Source: Tenebrio molitor (Eukaryota; Arthropoda; Insecta; Coleoptera; Tenebrionidae). Taken from it: a DNA stretch of 64,000 bases. The number at the start of each line of letters is the position of its first letter. Within the stretch, counting starts at the first letter, position 1. This document shows positions 24,827 to 36,623 of the stretch, piece after piece. Where the stretch lies: NCBI RefSeq assembly GCF_963966145.1, contig NC_091050.1, forward strand, positions 22,754,001 to 22,818,000, in the 5' to 3' direction. The notes beneath the pieces were generated by a model. The model was not told where the DNA came from, did no database searches, and saw only the letters and a list, made by a program, of their open reading frames with translations. Both the position numbers and the translations under genes were made by a program.

Positions 24827-25437
24827 TGGCAAGTCCACTTAATTGTTTATTAAAATATAGTAATAATTGAATTCTGGTGGTGAAAATTTTATAAGTTCCA
24901 GTAAAAGTGTGGTATTAAACACGCATTTTATGTCTATTACCCACTCACCTTATTTTACATGCTCGTTATGTAATATTCTGTTATAAACAAGAATGCAAAA
25001 AATATTCTTTCTGCTACGATAATAACAAATTAAGGTCGTATTAAAGTCCACATCCTTAGAGTAAAAAACTAAGCAATAAAAAACTATGAGATACGATAGA
25101 CTTGAGAATTAGATGACGTATTACAACAATTTGCACATTATAGTGGGTGCTGCAAAATTCGCGGAACAACTGAATGGGGCAGTGTCAATTTACGTTAGAA
25201 AATGATGAGAAAAACAATAAATAAATTATACAATATCTTTTAGATTTGGAGATATGGGGGTTCAAAAGGTGCAGCTTTGAAGTCATTTATTTTAAATATT
25301 AAAAAAGATGTTTACTATTTGTTTTTTTATTAGCCAGTGGTATAGCAATTCAGAATGATTGTGAGCAGGTTTGTTATTATTTACTTCATTATTTCCAGCA
25401 TTTCGGAGAAGTGATTTTATGTCGGTTTTACCTCAAG

Positions 25438-27474
25438 GGCCACAGGTAAATTGCGCACAGCGGTCAGGGATTAAGCAGGTATATTCCAAAGTGACCTTTT
25501 ACGCCAGTAAATTGCGCACAAATCCTCTTGGGATGGTTCGACAGGGTTGAGGATTTAAATTCAGGTAGGTATATGTATATAAAGAAATATTTAGGCCTGT
25601 CATCACATTTAATCACCTGCACGTCAAGTATCGTAAATCACTCAAGGGGATTGCCTTCCACTAATCTAATGAGGAACATTTTAAAGTCAGGCTTAAATAT
25701 TTCTGCATGCAAAACACCAGGAATTAAAGATTATTAAAGAATAATACATCTCATTTATTTTTGCAAAACATTAAGTGGTTACAATTGTTTACAATTTACA
25801 ATTTGAAGTAGCGAACTGCTAGGTAAATTATACCCTGCTACCGATTTTACATATGTTAACAAACTAATTGATTTGTCTTGGAATAAATCTATTTGTTCCT
25901 CAAGGAAGCTTTTCTTTTTCTGCATTGTAGAAGACACCTGTTAGTTCTTCCGATTTGCGGAATTTATTTTTATGTATGTGTTTGTTTGAAAGCTGATCAA
26001 GATTTCAACAAACTGAAAAATATTAGGATGTGCTGTGGAAAAGTTGGAGTTAAAATGTGAATGAAACGATTCGCACGCATTTGTTGTGCAAGCCGTGCAT
26101 GGAAACATTTTTGCCCATATTCCGGGACGGAATTTAGAATTCTCATCGATATAAGTATCAACTAAGTAATCGCAAAATGTTGTAACAGCAAAATTTTTAG
26201 GCTTCTAGACATAAGCTCGAAACAAAACACTTCACCGACGTCTTCTGGTGCTACGTACGGTAAACCAAACAGATATTTCAACCATTTTGCTATTGGTGAA
26301 ACTGAATTTTTGTATTCACCAGATAAACCTAACTCAAGTATTTTACGATACCAAGCTTGCTTTAAGTGAAACAAACACCCTTCAATTTCACATTCCGGAA
26401 AGACTGTTCTTATAGCCAAATGTATGGCTTTCTCAAAATCTGCAACAACTTTTTTTGGTTTTAAAACAAAATCGAATTTTAAACACTCATTAATCAAAAG
26501 GGACAAAAATGTTGTGTATGTTGCTGTCTTTTTCGATGGTAACAAAGCAAATACTAAAGGAACATACTGCCCATTTTTGTAACCGTGTACAGTAAATAAC
26601 TGGTAAAAATATTTTGGACAATAATCAAATGTTCCATCAACATAAATTGTATCTACAGAACATAAAAACTTTAAGTTCGCAAAACACGAAAAGATCACAA
26701 TTTCATTATTGCGATCATTGAGAATCAAAAATTCTTCCTCGTGAATCGTTTTCACGGTCATGGAATCCAACGCTTCTTGAACATCCTTCAAATTTTTTGG
26801 TAATGGTGGAAGCTTTGCTCGACGGGCGTTATAAATATTTTTCCGAATATATTCCATATCTGTTAAAGTCAAATGTTGTAAAACATTGGAATCATCAGTA
26901 AGAAAAAAAGGCAAAAGCGATTAGTATGTTCATATTACCTAGTAATTAAATGAAAATGAAGGAACTTTTTAGTAAACAAACTTTTTATCTTTTATTTCCC
27001 TATGAATGAGTTTGGTTGGTCTAACAGATATATTCTCTTCAGCCTTCCTTTTAACACTGTTGTTCATCTTTTGCCGATATATATCAGATGGATCATGATT
27101 ATGATTGAGGTTGCTCTCAATGATGTCATTCCGGCTCGTTATATAGAAGTTTGCTTTGCAATTTTTGTTACTACAACGCCAATACGTTTTTCCCGACAAG
27201 AGTGTTCTACCTTTTCTAAACTTTGCACCGTCTATAACCATTAGGCTTTTACCCCGTTCACTCAACATTGTTTCCATGTTATAAATTAAAACAGCCACTT
27301 CTCACTTGCACTGGAATCTATTAACTGGCTATTCTCAAATTTAAGGTAATTAGTGGATTCGAGGGGTGCTACCTGTACTTGTACTCTGGAGGGGGTCGAT
27401 AATCCCTCCGCCCCAAGTACCTGATACCTATACTTTTCTCGATTTTTGACCGCTCTGCGCAATTTACCGTTGCC
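25438..27474 (-). mobile_element. MULE (Mutator-like) DNA transposon
   Basis: It is flanked by a 9-bp repeat TACCTCAAG/GACCTCAAG (one mismatch), the expected MULE duplication length. The ends share GGTAAATTGCGCA followed by AGCGGTC in inverted orientation. It is about 2.0 kb and encodes a FLYWCH/MULE transposase, now degraded. Confidence 0.85.
25880..27298 (-). pseudogene. MULE transposase with FLYWCH zinc finger, broken
   Basis: The N-terminal frame (27298-26969) is a FLYWCH domain: GKTYWRCSNKNCKANFYI then NHNHDP. The second frame (26914-26162) is the MULE core: YVDGTFDYCPKYFYQLFTVH with the first Asp, KKVVADFEKA with the second, and the GCLFHLKQAW zinc-like C/H motif. A frame change near 26200 continues into FCDYLVDTYID and NACESFHSHFN, the usual C-terminal MULE block. 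The junction between the first two frames is either a small intron or a frameshift. With the 26200 lesion it is probably inactive. Confidence 0.8.
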
Positions 27475-28802
27475 GACCTCAAGTATCATATGGCAACATG
27501 GCTCCTTCTTATTTCCATGAATACAAATAAAATTAAATACATATTTGCATTTGTATTATTATTGGGATAAATAGAATATTTTAAAAGTTGCCACATTTAG
27601 TGTAATAAAAACTCCATATTTTCTACAAAAAAGAGGATAGATTTTTAAACATTTTTACCTGATATTTTATTACTGCATAATAACGTACTGCTAAGCTGAA
27701 TTTTGGAGTACCCTGTATATCCAATACTGTTTAAAACGATAACCGCTTGTTCTCTAAAGAGATGAAACGTAATTAGCATAAATGCTGGCTGCTTTTTGTA
27801 TGTTTACATTTGTGTAATGATATTAAATATTTTAGCAAAAAGCATTTCAAGAACAACAAATCATATTTCAAGATAAGAAAACTCTTAACTCAACTTATGC
27901 AGATTTACAAAATATGAAGTATTTAGAAAAAGTCATTAAAGAAAGTTTGAGACTTTATCCATCAGTACCAATTTATGGAAGAGACACGGATGAAGAAGTC
28001 AAATTTGGTACAAGTTTTATTTTGAAATTCTTCTCTTTTAAATTAATTATAAAAATTCAGATGACAACACATATTTGCCTAAAGGAGATACATTATTGAT
28101 ATTTGCCTTTGGCATACACCGAGACCCAAAATGTTTTGAAGACCCTGAAAAATTCAACCCAGAAAGATTTGAAAATGCAGATGGTAAATTTCCTTATGCT
28201 TATATACCATTCAGCGCTGGACAAAGGAATTGCATCGGTAAATTTTATTTTTGTATATTATTTCATTTCAATCTTTAAATAAATATATGAGTAAATGTGG
28301 CCGCCTTTTGCTAAATAATGAAGGAAAGACAAAATTTATGATGGTAAACGAACTAATAATGTCTACAAATTGTTTTATTGTAAAATCTGTTTTAAGAAAA
28401 ATTTTCGGTATGCTGTATTCTTTAATTATTATAAAATAACAAGGATATTTATATTACATATGATTACAGGTCAAAAGTTTGCTATGTTGGAAATGAAAAG
28501 TACCATTTCGAAAATTCTGAGTAAATATCAATTACAACCTGCTTTTCCACACTACCAAATGGAACTTGTTGCAGAAACTATTTTAAAATCGGCTAATGGA
28601 ATTAAAATAAGTTTGAAATTTAGATAAAGTGTTTTAAGAATATTTTCTGAATATTACTATGTAGTTGTGACTTACCTGTGGGAATTGTTATTTCGTTTTA
28701 TTTAATAAACTTGTAACTTGAAAATGTTCCACAGTGGTTATTTTATTTTGTTCTTCATTCTTTATGGGGGATAATTTTGTAAGTAGGGAAATGTGTGTAT
28801 GG

Positions 28803-28880
28803 TGTATCGGTTGTTCATTTAAATTTCTCCACAAAGTTGGCGTTGAAGAGTCGATTGTGAACGCATCACTCGTCAGTCTA
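28803..28880. mobile_element. Half MITE (TCGATTGTGAAC family)
   Basis: It carries the left arm GTTGAAGAGTCGATTGTGAA of the family at 6.5 and 42.1 kb. The right arm is missing. It lies just downstream of the P450 pseudogene. Confidence 0.5.
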
Positions 28881-29370
28881 CAGAGTAAAAGTATAAACAA
28901 CGCAAAAAATGAGGTCAGATTTAAACGGCATATCCATGATCCGTATAATTATTGCTCTCGAGTTTGGCTAGTTTTTGGAGTTTTGTTGAAAAGCTTTCGA
29001 GAATCTTATTACTTGGATGAAGCTCGCAAGACACTTGTTTAATTTTTTATTTTCGGAATATTGTGATCTGTGATCTGAGCCGCCGTACAAGGCTCGTGAC
29101 CTCATATTTAGCAATATCCTAAGGATCAGGTTGTCATCACGACAGCTACTTTTTCTGATATTTATTAACGAAATATTCGTTGACATACACATTGTGTGTG
29201 AACATTTTTGTTAATATCTAATTGTAAATGAGTATTATTAGTAGGCATAGAATTTTTTTTTAAATTATATCAAGTATGCCCTCAACTGATATTAAAACCG
29301 ACGTGGATGTTAAGGCGGCCGTACACCAAAGCAACAATTGGTAACATGCAGCATGCGACAGACCACTCTA
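28881..29370. other. P450 3' flank, homologous to the flank of the intact gene; no gene
   Basis: Blocks such as TTTTTGGAGTTTTGTTGA and the ATCTGAGCCG...AAGGC stretch recur downstream of the intact P450 (about 46770-46900). This marks the minimum 3' extent of the ancestral duplication. There is no coding content. Confidence 0.55.
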
Positions 29371-29404
29371 CATACATGTATACATGTATACATGTATACA
29401 TGTA
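29371..29404. repeat. Microsatellite (ATACATGT)4
   Basis: Four palindromic 8-bp units lie in tandem. Confidence 0.85.
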
Positions 29405-29759
29405 AGTGTATTGCGGGGGTAGGCCATAAAGAACGTATGGTGGTGAAGGAATCTTTAATATCCTGTCAAGACTTTAGCAAATTCATCTAATTTGTATCAT
29501 ATTAACAGCTAAATTTTTGTGATCAGCAAAGCGGTTTTAATTTGCAAGGTGTCAAAATTAATTTTTTATTATACCTGAATCATAATCTCTATTTTTGACA
29601 GTAAAATGCGTGCAAAATCGGCCCTTTAAAGCACTAAAGCTTTAAAGTCGCTTAGGTAACAACAAATTCACCTACATTTTGAACAATGATTAATACACAT
29701 TTATACGCAATTTATAATAAATATACATAGCAACCAAACAATAACAATTGACCATTTCT

Positions 29760-29932
29760 AAAGAGCGATCAAATTAATTTGTAATCGAGTTATTCATGAA
29801 TCCGAAATCGTATGTCGTTACTTGAACTCCACGCTCCAATAAACACAGCTTGAATCTCGATATAGTAATCGCAAAAGACATACGGATTCAAATCCATGGA
29901 TGGCTTGATTACAAATTCATTTGATCGGTCGA
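29760..29932. mobile_element. Foldback MITE, about 170 bp
   Basis: The inverted arms contain GATCAAATTAATTTGTAATC at the ends and CGTATGTCGTTAC internally. It is non-coding. Confidence 0.6.
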
Positions 29933-30099
29933 TATACACGATTAATTACACAGATTACTTCGGAAAAGGTATTTCAATTTACTATTTTGACAAACTTCAT
30001 TTTTGTGAAATTTGTAAAAAAATTGTCTAAAATTTGTAAATTTCACCTTTTTTACGATTTCCTAAAAAATTTAATACAAAACACGTCAGTAAAATCTCT

Positions 30100-30215
30100 T
30101 ACTTGACTCGGAGATTTAAAATACTCGGCACAAAGTGCCTCGTATTTCAATTTAGCTCCTCTTCAGTAATGTGAGATTTTCCTTACTTTTATGTAAATAA
30201 CTATTAAAATACAGT
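30100..30215 (+). mobile_element. Helitron-like hairpin element, 3' end (variable-hairpin family)
   Basis: A stem with arms AAATACTCGGCAC and GTGCCTCGTATTT is followed by the family tail TGTAAATAACTATTAAAAT. The stem sequence is unique in the window. Confidence 0.45.
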
Positions 30216-30267
30216 GTAAAGGAAGTATGGACAATATTAGTAAGGATGACTCGTTGTAATAGTATTT

Positions 30268-30380
30268 TACAGTAGAAGTCCGTTAGGATAGCCTTTACGG
30301 CTGAGCCAGAGATTTTGTGAGACAGCTCGCAGAGCGAGTAGAATAATACTGGCGAGGCAGTAAAGGCCCTAACGGACGTG
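30268..30380. repeat. Large imperfect palindrome
   Basis: The arms are GTCCGTTAGG and CCTAACGGAC, each flanked by further pairing (GCCTTTAC / GTAAAGGC). The element of origin is unknown. Confidence 0.55.
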
Positions 30381-30765
30381 TATTGTACAATAGTTTATGT
30401 AATATCTCTACGATTCGTTCACAATTATCTTTTTGGAATACATTTTTTTCAACGCCATCGAAAAAACAGAATGATTAATAAGTGTGCGGAGGACGTCATC
30501 ATGTCAACCGTTGTTTATGAAAAAAAATTGTTCCAGTGTTGTTTGTGAGATTTGTTCAACGCTTAACTTTCCGTTGAAAATAAACGAATGAAATCAATAA
30601 AAAATCGCGATCAAGATATTCCCGATGTCCAGATGGCCGCAGAGCAAGTGAGGTCATCGTTATTAAAATTGTGAAGCATCATCTTTGATCTCGTCTACAT
30701 CTGCTAGTGGCATACGGATTTCGATTTCAAGGTGTGTCCCATAACATTAAACATTAATTATTGTA

Positions 30766-32128
30766 CAGAGTGTCTGTAAAAGAACATATATCAAGAGTCC
30801 TGTGGAACTCGAATATATTTAATTGTTGCCGCTTTGTAGCATATTGTGGTACCAAATAATAACTTTATTAATGACAGGTTCTTTGATTTTTACAATAATA
30901 GTAGTTTATTTAACGAGTTCGTGTGTAAATTGGGCTTTTTTGGCATGAGTGGGCCAGTTTAAAACGCGAGTGAAACGAGCGTTTTAAAGGTCCACGACTG
31001 CCAAAAAAAGCCCAATTTACACAAGAACGAGTTGAATACAACGTTTTTTTGTTCGACGAGCCTCTTAAAGGCTCCAAATCGCTTAAAATCTTTAAAATTA
31101 GCTTGACGTTTCGTTTTGACAAGTTATCAAATTTATCTAAATCCGTTCACATAAGAGAAAATTCTCAAATTCTGACAGTGTCGAACAAAAAAAGCAATTA
31201 AACGCCTTCGTGAGGCAGCAATCCATACTCCAACCTTTATAGGATGCAATCGGGTTTCTACAAATGTGTGTGGATTTTCTGAACGCCATATTCTATAGTT
31301 TTGTGCTTCGTTCAAAAAAAAAACTGATGCCTAATAATCTGCAAGCAAAGTTAAAAAATATTAGATTCTTTAATTCAAATCATTATTACGAACCTATCAT
31401 CATTCAAATTGTTCAAAAACCAATTGCAGTGCCTCTCAGAATCACCTGGTCGAAGTTCTTGAAGTGTTGTGATTTGTGTGGATAGAAGTTCAGGTTTTTT
31501 CTAACAATTTTCTGACAAGTGGAGAGTGGTACATACATCAGCCTGAAGTGATTTTTTTGAGATTTGTTCCATTCATTGGCGAAAATCTTCAATAATTTCT
31601 TCATTCACTGGCGGTCTGTCTTCACTTTTATCTTTTTCAACACTTCCAGTTGCCACAAATCTATCCATAATCGTTCTAATTTGTGGAATTAAATTTGCTT
31701 CCACGATGTTGTTATTTAGAAATTTTGCGAAAAATTCTTCCTTGCAAGCGTGTATAGAATAAACCCACTCTCCATTTTGAAGGTGTTTTGCTCTAGAGAT
31801 AAAACCATTGCGATTTACTGAAAAGATTGCTTATTGCTTACTGTAACCGTACGAAAATATTTATTTGTCTTACCTTTGCTACTTCGTAACTTGTTTTTGG
31901 TATTCACAGTTCACACTTTTCGGAAAAAGACTGTTGAAGAAAATCACAAGCAAAACAACTAAGACGCCGAACTCACAAACTGAAGCTAAGATTTAATTAA
32001 TAATTTGACATTTGTCATTTGACATCTAATTTGCCAGCTTCAAGGATTCGACATTGTTCGTTCAAAAAAAATATAGAGCCGCACAATTCCACAGTACTCT
32101 TGATATATGTTCTTTTATACACACTTTG
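30766..32128 (-). mobile_element. TA-flanked mariner/IS630-type element with nested hairpin element
   Basis: The ends share AAAAGAACATATATCAAGAG in inverted orientation, flanked by TA. The minus strand inside (about 31960-31330) has decayed transposase pieces: an N-terminal helix-turn-helix-like part, then QITTLQELRPGDSE. The transposase has many stops. A Helitron-like element occupies 30899-31193. Confidence 0.65.
30899..31193 (-). mobile_element. Helitron-like hairpin element, complete
   Basis: On the minus strand: start TTTTTGTTCGACACTG, sub-terminal partner GTCGAACAAAAAA, then AACGTTGTATTCAACTCGTT, a stem with arms CAATTTACAC... / ...GTGTAAATTGGGC, and the tail AAATAAACTACTATT. The sub-terminal inverted repeats plus 3' stem-loop, with no terminal inverted repeats, are the layout of Helentron-associated (HINE) elements. 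Confidence 0.65.
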
Positions 32129-33206
32129 TACTAATTGTAAAAAAGTTGAAAAATAAAGTTTAGATCTACGTTGCTATAGTTATTTAGTCATTCATAACAG
32201 CCGCTCCCGCTCATAACGGACACCCTTAACGGACCCAGGCCGTTATGAAGTTGTTTACATGATGGTGACAAACAGTCCGGAAAGCCACCTTTAACAACTA
32301 GATATTACAAAAACATTTTTATGACTATGCAAACAACAAATTGAAATAGTAATCCAAGCGAGCCGCTAAAATCAGTATAGCTTGCTGATGTCTGTTGTTT
32401 ATAAACAAAGGACCAATTACCTATCATGTCGTATGTGAATTATCTTAATTACCGAGTAGTGTGTTCGATACACTGTAATAGGGTTTTAATGGATACTTAA
32501 TTGTAGTTTTCCTTGTCAATTAAGTTGTATTCTTTTTGATCGTACATAAATATTTAAACAGTGACCTTCTAATTGTGTAAAGTGTATTTAAATTTTAATC
32601 ATTGTTTTTTGTATAACATTCAAATGGCTTAAAATGGTTAACTATATTGAGTTATACATTTATTTTTGAGTACCAGCTTTATTGCCAAACGCAACACCAC
32701 TGGTGCACAGATTTTTCGGTGAAATGTCAAAGAAACGTTGTTGTTAACCTTGAAAAAAAGTTTTAGATTTCGGCAAAGTTTACGGACGTTTCCTGTAATT
32801 GTAAGTAACAATTATCCCAGAATAAATGGTAAAATGGTATTTTTTTGTTCGACACTGTCGGTTCTAAAACGATTTAATTTACACCAGATTTTCCTGGGTA
32901 GGTCAAATCCCGGAATTTGTTTTGTAGGATCCTCAATTAGATTTTTATTGAAAATCTCTATACGACTTGCCAGGCTGCTTTCCAATAGTCAGATTTGGAA
33001 AATGGTTGCATGAGAAATACTTCTTTCCAAAGTGGTTTACGCGATTTTAAAACATAAAGCATTAATTACTAATAATAATTATTAATTAATAATACTGTGT
33101 ATAGCAAGTATACATAATGTGTACGATCAAGCTAAGACAGACGTTTCGATAAAATAAAAGATGAGGTAGCACTCTTGTTTTGTTTTCTTGTTAATCACAT
33201 CGTATA
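32129..33206. other. Intergenic DNA, no gene recognised
   Basis: AT-rich sequence with a short GC-containing patch (32200-32260). The 91-codon frame at 32738 has no motif; a TTTTTTGTTCGACACTGTCG fragment near 32840 is the 5' end of a Helitron-like element. Confidence 0.5.
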
Positions 33207-33750
33207 CTGGGTGCCCCAAAATTGGCGGAACAACTCAATGAGGCAATGTTACAAAATAATGAGAAAAAGAATTAAAAAATTCTACAGTTTTCCGATTTGA
33301 AGATATGGGGGCTCAAAAGGTGCAGCTTTGATCTCATTTATTTTAAATATTATTTTTTTTTTTGACTATTTGTCTTTTACTAGCCAGTGGAATAATAATT
33401 CTCAACGATTGTGATCACTGATCATGATCAGGTTTGCAATTATTTTCTTCATTATTTCCAGCATTTCCAAGAGGTATTTTATGTCCGTTTTACCTCAAAT
33501 AACGTACGGCAACATGGCTTTGATTTTTTTTTCTTATTTTTATGGATACAACAAAAATGAAATATTTACAGACTATTGGGAAACATTGCATGTTTTTAAA
33601 TGTTGCCACATTTAGTGTAACGAAATAGGTCCTAGGTCCATATCTTCTACAAAAAAGAAGATTGATTTTTTTTAAAGATTTTTATCTGATATTTTAATGA
33701 CTACTTAAGAACGTACAACTAAGTTGTTCCGCGAATTTTGGGGCACCCAT
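33207..33750. mobile_element. Complete 544-bp TA-flanked MITE
   Basis: The inverted ends GGGTGCCCCAAAATTGGCGG / GCGAATTTTGGGGCACCC have TA on both sides. It provides the empty-site reference for the MULE-split copy at 25.1-27.7 kb. Confidence 0.8.
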
Positions 33751-33861
33751 TATTTATGCTGAGTTGTGTTAGCTTCAATTCTAAAATAACAATCCATACA
33801 TAGTGCAATTGCTAGGTAGTTCTTCCCTGCAAAGTGTGGCGGAGAAATGATATTTGCTAAT

Positions 33862-34600
33862 TTTATAATAGCTATTTATGTAACAAGTCTATAATGTAAT
33901 GCTTTATTGGACGAGTCGAGTTTATTAATAGAAGAGTCCAATAAAGCATCATTATGGACGAGTTGCATACAATATTTTATGTTCGACTGCATTATTTGTT
34001 CAAATTACAAAAAAATAACAGTGACATCTATGAGGTAAATGTAGAATAACAGCAGGTTTGCAACTTTATTTATTATACATATAATCTGATTCAAAATCAA
34101 AAATACACCAACAGTGCATTCTACCTCGAAAATACAACTGACAACGTCGCCGACTTTTGTTTTTAGTGTGTCTGCAAGTGTCAAAAAAAGTAGGGTTATG
34201 AAAGAAAACTGTTGGACAGTCGTTTTGGTCATAGTTCATCGTGTTTTTTATTCTCATTTTATTATTTCACTCAAAAAGTATGATATGGTAGCTAAAACCT
34301 TTTTGTACATAATAATTATTTTGTGTTTTGTAATAAACTCAACAGTTCAATGCCAAATTTTGGCGGGAGGTTGAGGCAACCCAAACAAGTTAAACTTTTT
34401 CTAGGGATTTCTTTTTTTCTGCCAACATAATTCAACAGGTGGTGGATTTTCGATTTTGAAACAGATTATAGTCGTATTTATTATTTGGAATAATAAATAT
34501 CGGACTAGTCCGATAAAGTGGTAGTTTATGACCTCAAAATAACGTCATAAACCATCTATATTTGTCGCAGTCGAACATAAACATAAATGTACTATGGCAT
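33862..34600 (-). mobile_element. Helitron-like hairpin element carrying extra sequence
   Basis: Read on the minus strand: left end TTTATGTTCGACTGCG, sub-terminal partner GCAGTCGAACAT, then TTGTATGCAACTCGT, a stem with arms TGCTTTATTGGACTC / GAGTCGAGTTT... closing on GTCCAATAAAGCA, and the tail ACATAAATAGCTATTATAA. Two further hairpins (TATCGGACTAGTCCGATA; TTTATGACG...CGTCATAAA) lie near its left end. The roughly 600-bp interior is foreign to the family and includes a candidate exon. Confidence 0.55.
34285..34374 (+). CDS. Orphan signal-peptide exon, candidate
   Basis: The 29-codon frame MVAKTFLYIIIILCFVINST followed by VQCQILAGG has a basic start, a long hydrophobic core and a plausible signal cleavage after a small residue. 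GGAG|GTTGAG at its end could be a splice donor. The QILAGG ending resembles the mature N-terminus of secreted insect cystatins, from memory. No second exon is found in the window. The exon lies inside a Helitron-like element, a class known to capture host exons. Chance cannot be excluded at this length. Confidence 0.3.
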   Translation: MVAKTFLYIIIILCFVINSTVQCQILAGG

Positions 34601-35110
34601 TTGTTTTCTTTTCTAAACAATAATAATTATATTAACAAATTATAATTAGTATACCGAGTGATCAAAAAGAAAATAAATCAAATAAATCTTTAGTTTTATC
34701 GAAAAGTTTGTCTGAGCTTGACTCGTACGGATATGTATATTTGCTATGCACAGTCGTTTTATTGGTTGCCTATCTCCAAGGCGGTCTTTATTTTAACAGG
34801 CTGTGACACTGACTTCAGAAAGTGATCTGTGGAATGGCCCACTCATGTCTGACAACGTTGCTTCGCCAACCTTTAAAAAAAGTTACTAGTTTTGAAGTTT
34901 TGTGATTACTCACTGTCACTCACTATTTTGTCATTGTTAGTTGTCAGTCAAACATCACTGAAAGATTTTTCTAATTCTCGTATTACAATTTTAGGTACTT
35001 CAGTCAAAGTATATCAGGTGTCCAAGTCAAGGTAAACGCTGTACCAAAATCAAAAAACCATTATGGTGCAAATAACAAACATTTTTCATGACATTTCTTA
35101 TTACTTATAA
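34601..35110. other. Intergenic DNA, nothing recognised
   Basis: AT-rich; no motif-bearing frame or paired ends found. Confidence 0.5.
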
Positions 35111-35466
35111 ACCATTCACGATTATTTCAAATTCGGACTATCTATGAAAATCTGACATTTTAGTTGGCAGTATTGTAATTTGTCTTAATAAATCTATTTT
35201 AGGTTATAATTCAATCGAACACTGCTCCCAAGTTGTTACATTTTTTAAATAATTGAACGCATTAGGAACAATAATCGTAAAATTGTAATTGAAATGAAAC
35301 ATACATATTTGTAGGGCAGTTCTGGGTAAATTCTTATTAACTAAATTAATGACGGAATTGACAACAATGCGAATATTTAAAAACGAAACGTCATATGACA
35401 GGACCTGACGCCAATCTAACAAAAAAATATCGCGGCCTCCTGCGTATTTAAAATAATCGTGAACGG
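35111..35466. mobile_element. Probable MITE, about 355 bp
   Basis: The ends are inverted repeats around CCATTCACGATTATTTCAAAT. The interior is non-coding. Only one copy is seen. Confidence 0.5.
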
Positions 35467-35765
35467 CATATAGATATCACAGTGACAGATAAGTCATTAG
35501 CACCACAATGGTTTTTTTTATTATGGCACAGCGTATAATTATGTATATCCTGTTTTATAAGATAGCTACTGTTGGTAAAATTTTATAGAGTCCTGTATTC
35601 TGAACAAGTATCCTATCCAAAATGAACATAGAAGTTCTTTTAGTTCACTTTGATTGCATAAGCTTTAGTACAAATTCCAACGCATGCCACCTGTACACTG
35701 TACAGCTCAGGACAAGATTTTTTTTCTAAAGTTGTACACAGAGACCATTAGAGAATAATAAAGGT

Positions 35766-36165
35766 TGTAACAAGCGTACGAGTAGTTCCGACTTTAGGCG
35801 CCAGAGTAGCGCTGCTTACGCCCACCATCGCACTACCCTCACCCTACCGCTGTGACTCTCCAGGCTGCGCAAGAAGAATCCACCCCTATAAGATCTGCGA
35901 CACCCCGATCAGAAGACAGAACACTTCGCTTTCTCGCCTAAGACAACGCCACCGACTAGGTACAGCCGGGGTTATCTTGGGGAAATTCGAAGTTTCCCAG
36001 ACGATTGGTGAAGCGCTTTACGCACCCTGACGAACGGCTTGTCGGCGGTCATGGAGCCTTCCACGTCCTCTGGACTGTTCTAGTGGTTTGAAATATATGG
36101 TTTCTGTATCTCAATCTCAAAATAAACATACTTAAACACAAACCAGTGTTACCAGTATTGCAACA
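35766..36165 (+). mobile_element. Candidate 400-bp solo LTR
   Basis: It begins TGTAACAAGCGTACGAG and ends ATTGCAACA. It is clearly more GC-rich than its surroundings, with a TATA-like CCCTATAAGATC in the middle and AATAAA near the 3' end, the order expected of an LTR. No target duplication was found, so the boundaries are uncertain. Confidence 0.4.
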
Positions 36166-36623
36166 AAATTCGAAATTTAAAATCCCGACAACGCAAAATT
36201 GTTGTCGTCCTACCTTAAAGGTGCTCAACTTTGATTGGTCACGTTTAGGATGTCTTTTCTCGATTATCGCTTGTCCTGCTATATTTCATACAAACTATCT
36301 TAATTTTTGTCGGTAAGCCAGCTGTCAGTTAAACGACCCACACCCATGACGTCAATTATTTCAAGTACTTTTGTTGGCGATCCTTCAGCATCACTTCATC
36401 AATTGCAACTACCACTGCTGAGGTCATCTTCAATGCTCTCACGGACAGCATTGAAAGAAGCTACTCACTAACACTTATCAGTGTTATTACAATTATTACA
36501 TATGAAAGTTCTACTCATTAATTGCATCTAAATGTTGCCTTACACCAAGACAACAATTGGCAACATGTAACATGCGACGTAGTAGTCGTATTAGCCCTAC
36601 ATGTGTCAACATCAAGACCATTA
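36166..36623. other. Intergenic DNA, no gene
   Basis: A short hairpin CGACAACGCAAAATTGTTGTCG is near 36187. An ACACCAAGACAACAATTGGC-like stretch at 36541 resembles 29320, suggesting a dispersed repeat end. No coding signal. Confidence 0.5.

Larger units (their letters stand above)
25143..27715. mobile_element. MITE (GGGTGCCCCAAAATT family) split by a MULE
   Basis: The left part (25143-25437) and right part (27476-27715) match the uninterrupted 544-bp element at 33.2 kb, including GATATGGGGGTTCAAAAGGT and ATGGCAACATGGCT. The ends have diverged (GGGTGCTGCAAAATTC and GAATTTTGGAGTACCC), so this host copy is old. It lies in P450 intron 5. Confidence 0.75.
11750..28627 (+). pseudogene. CYP4: Cytochrome P450 CYP4 family, decayed paralogue
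   Basis: By alignment with the intact gene at 43.3 kb the exons are 11750-11910, 11961-12639 (with an insertion), 12687-12871, 12940-13304, 13356-13424, 27836-28007, 28061-28237 and 28470-28627. Lesions: an extra A in exon 1 after codons DFK; the intron 1 acceptor is GG instead of AG; a 470-bp transposon lies in exon 2; the intron 2 donor is GC; one base is missing in exon 3; a harmless 3-base loss occurs in exon 4. Exons 4-8 remain open and keep GHDTT, ESLR, NPERF and the haem loop FSAGQRNCIG. Intron 5 is 14.4 kb and filled with transposons. An AATAAA follows at 28704. In exon 5, five of six differences from the paralogue are synonymous, consistent with constraint before its loss. Confidence 0.9.

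Noticed and set aside
27286..27489. 67-codon minus-strand frame near the MULE terminus
   Set aside because: It starts outside the element, in the target duplication, and has no relation to the FLYWCH domain that begins downstream.
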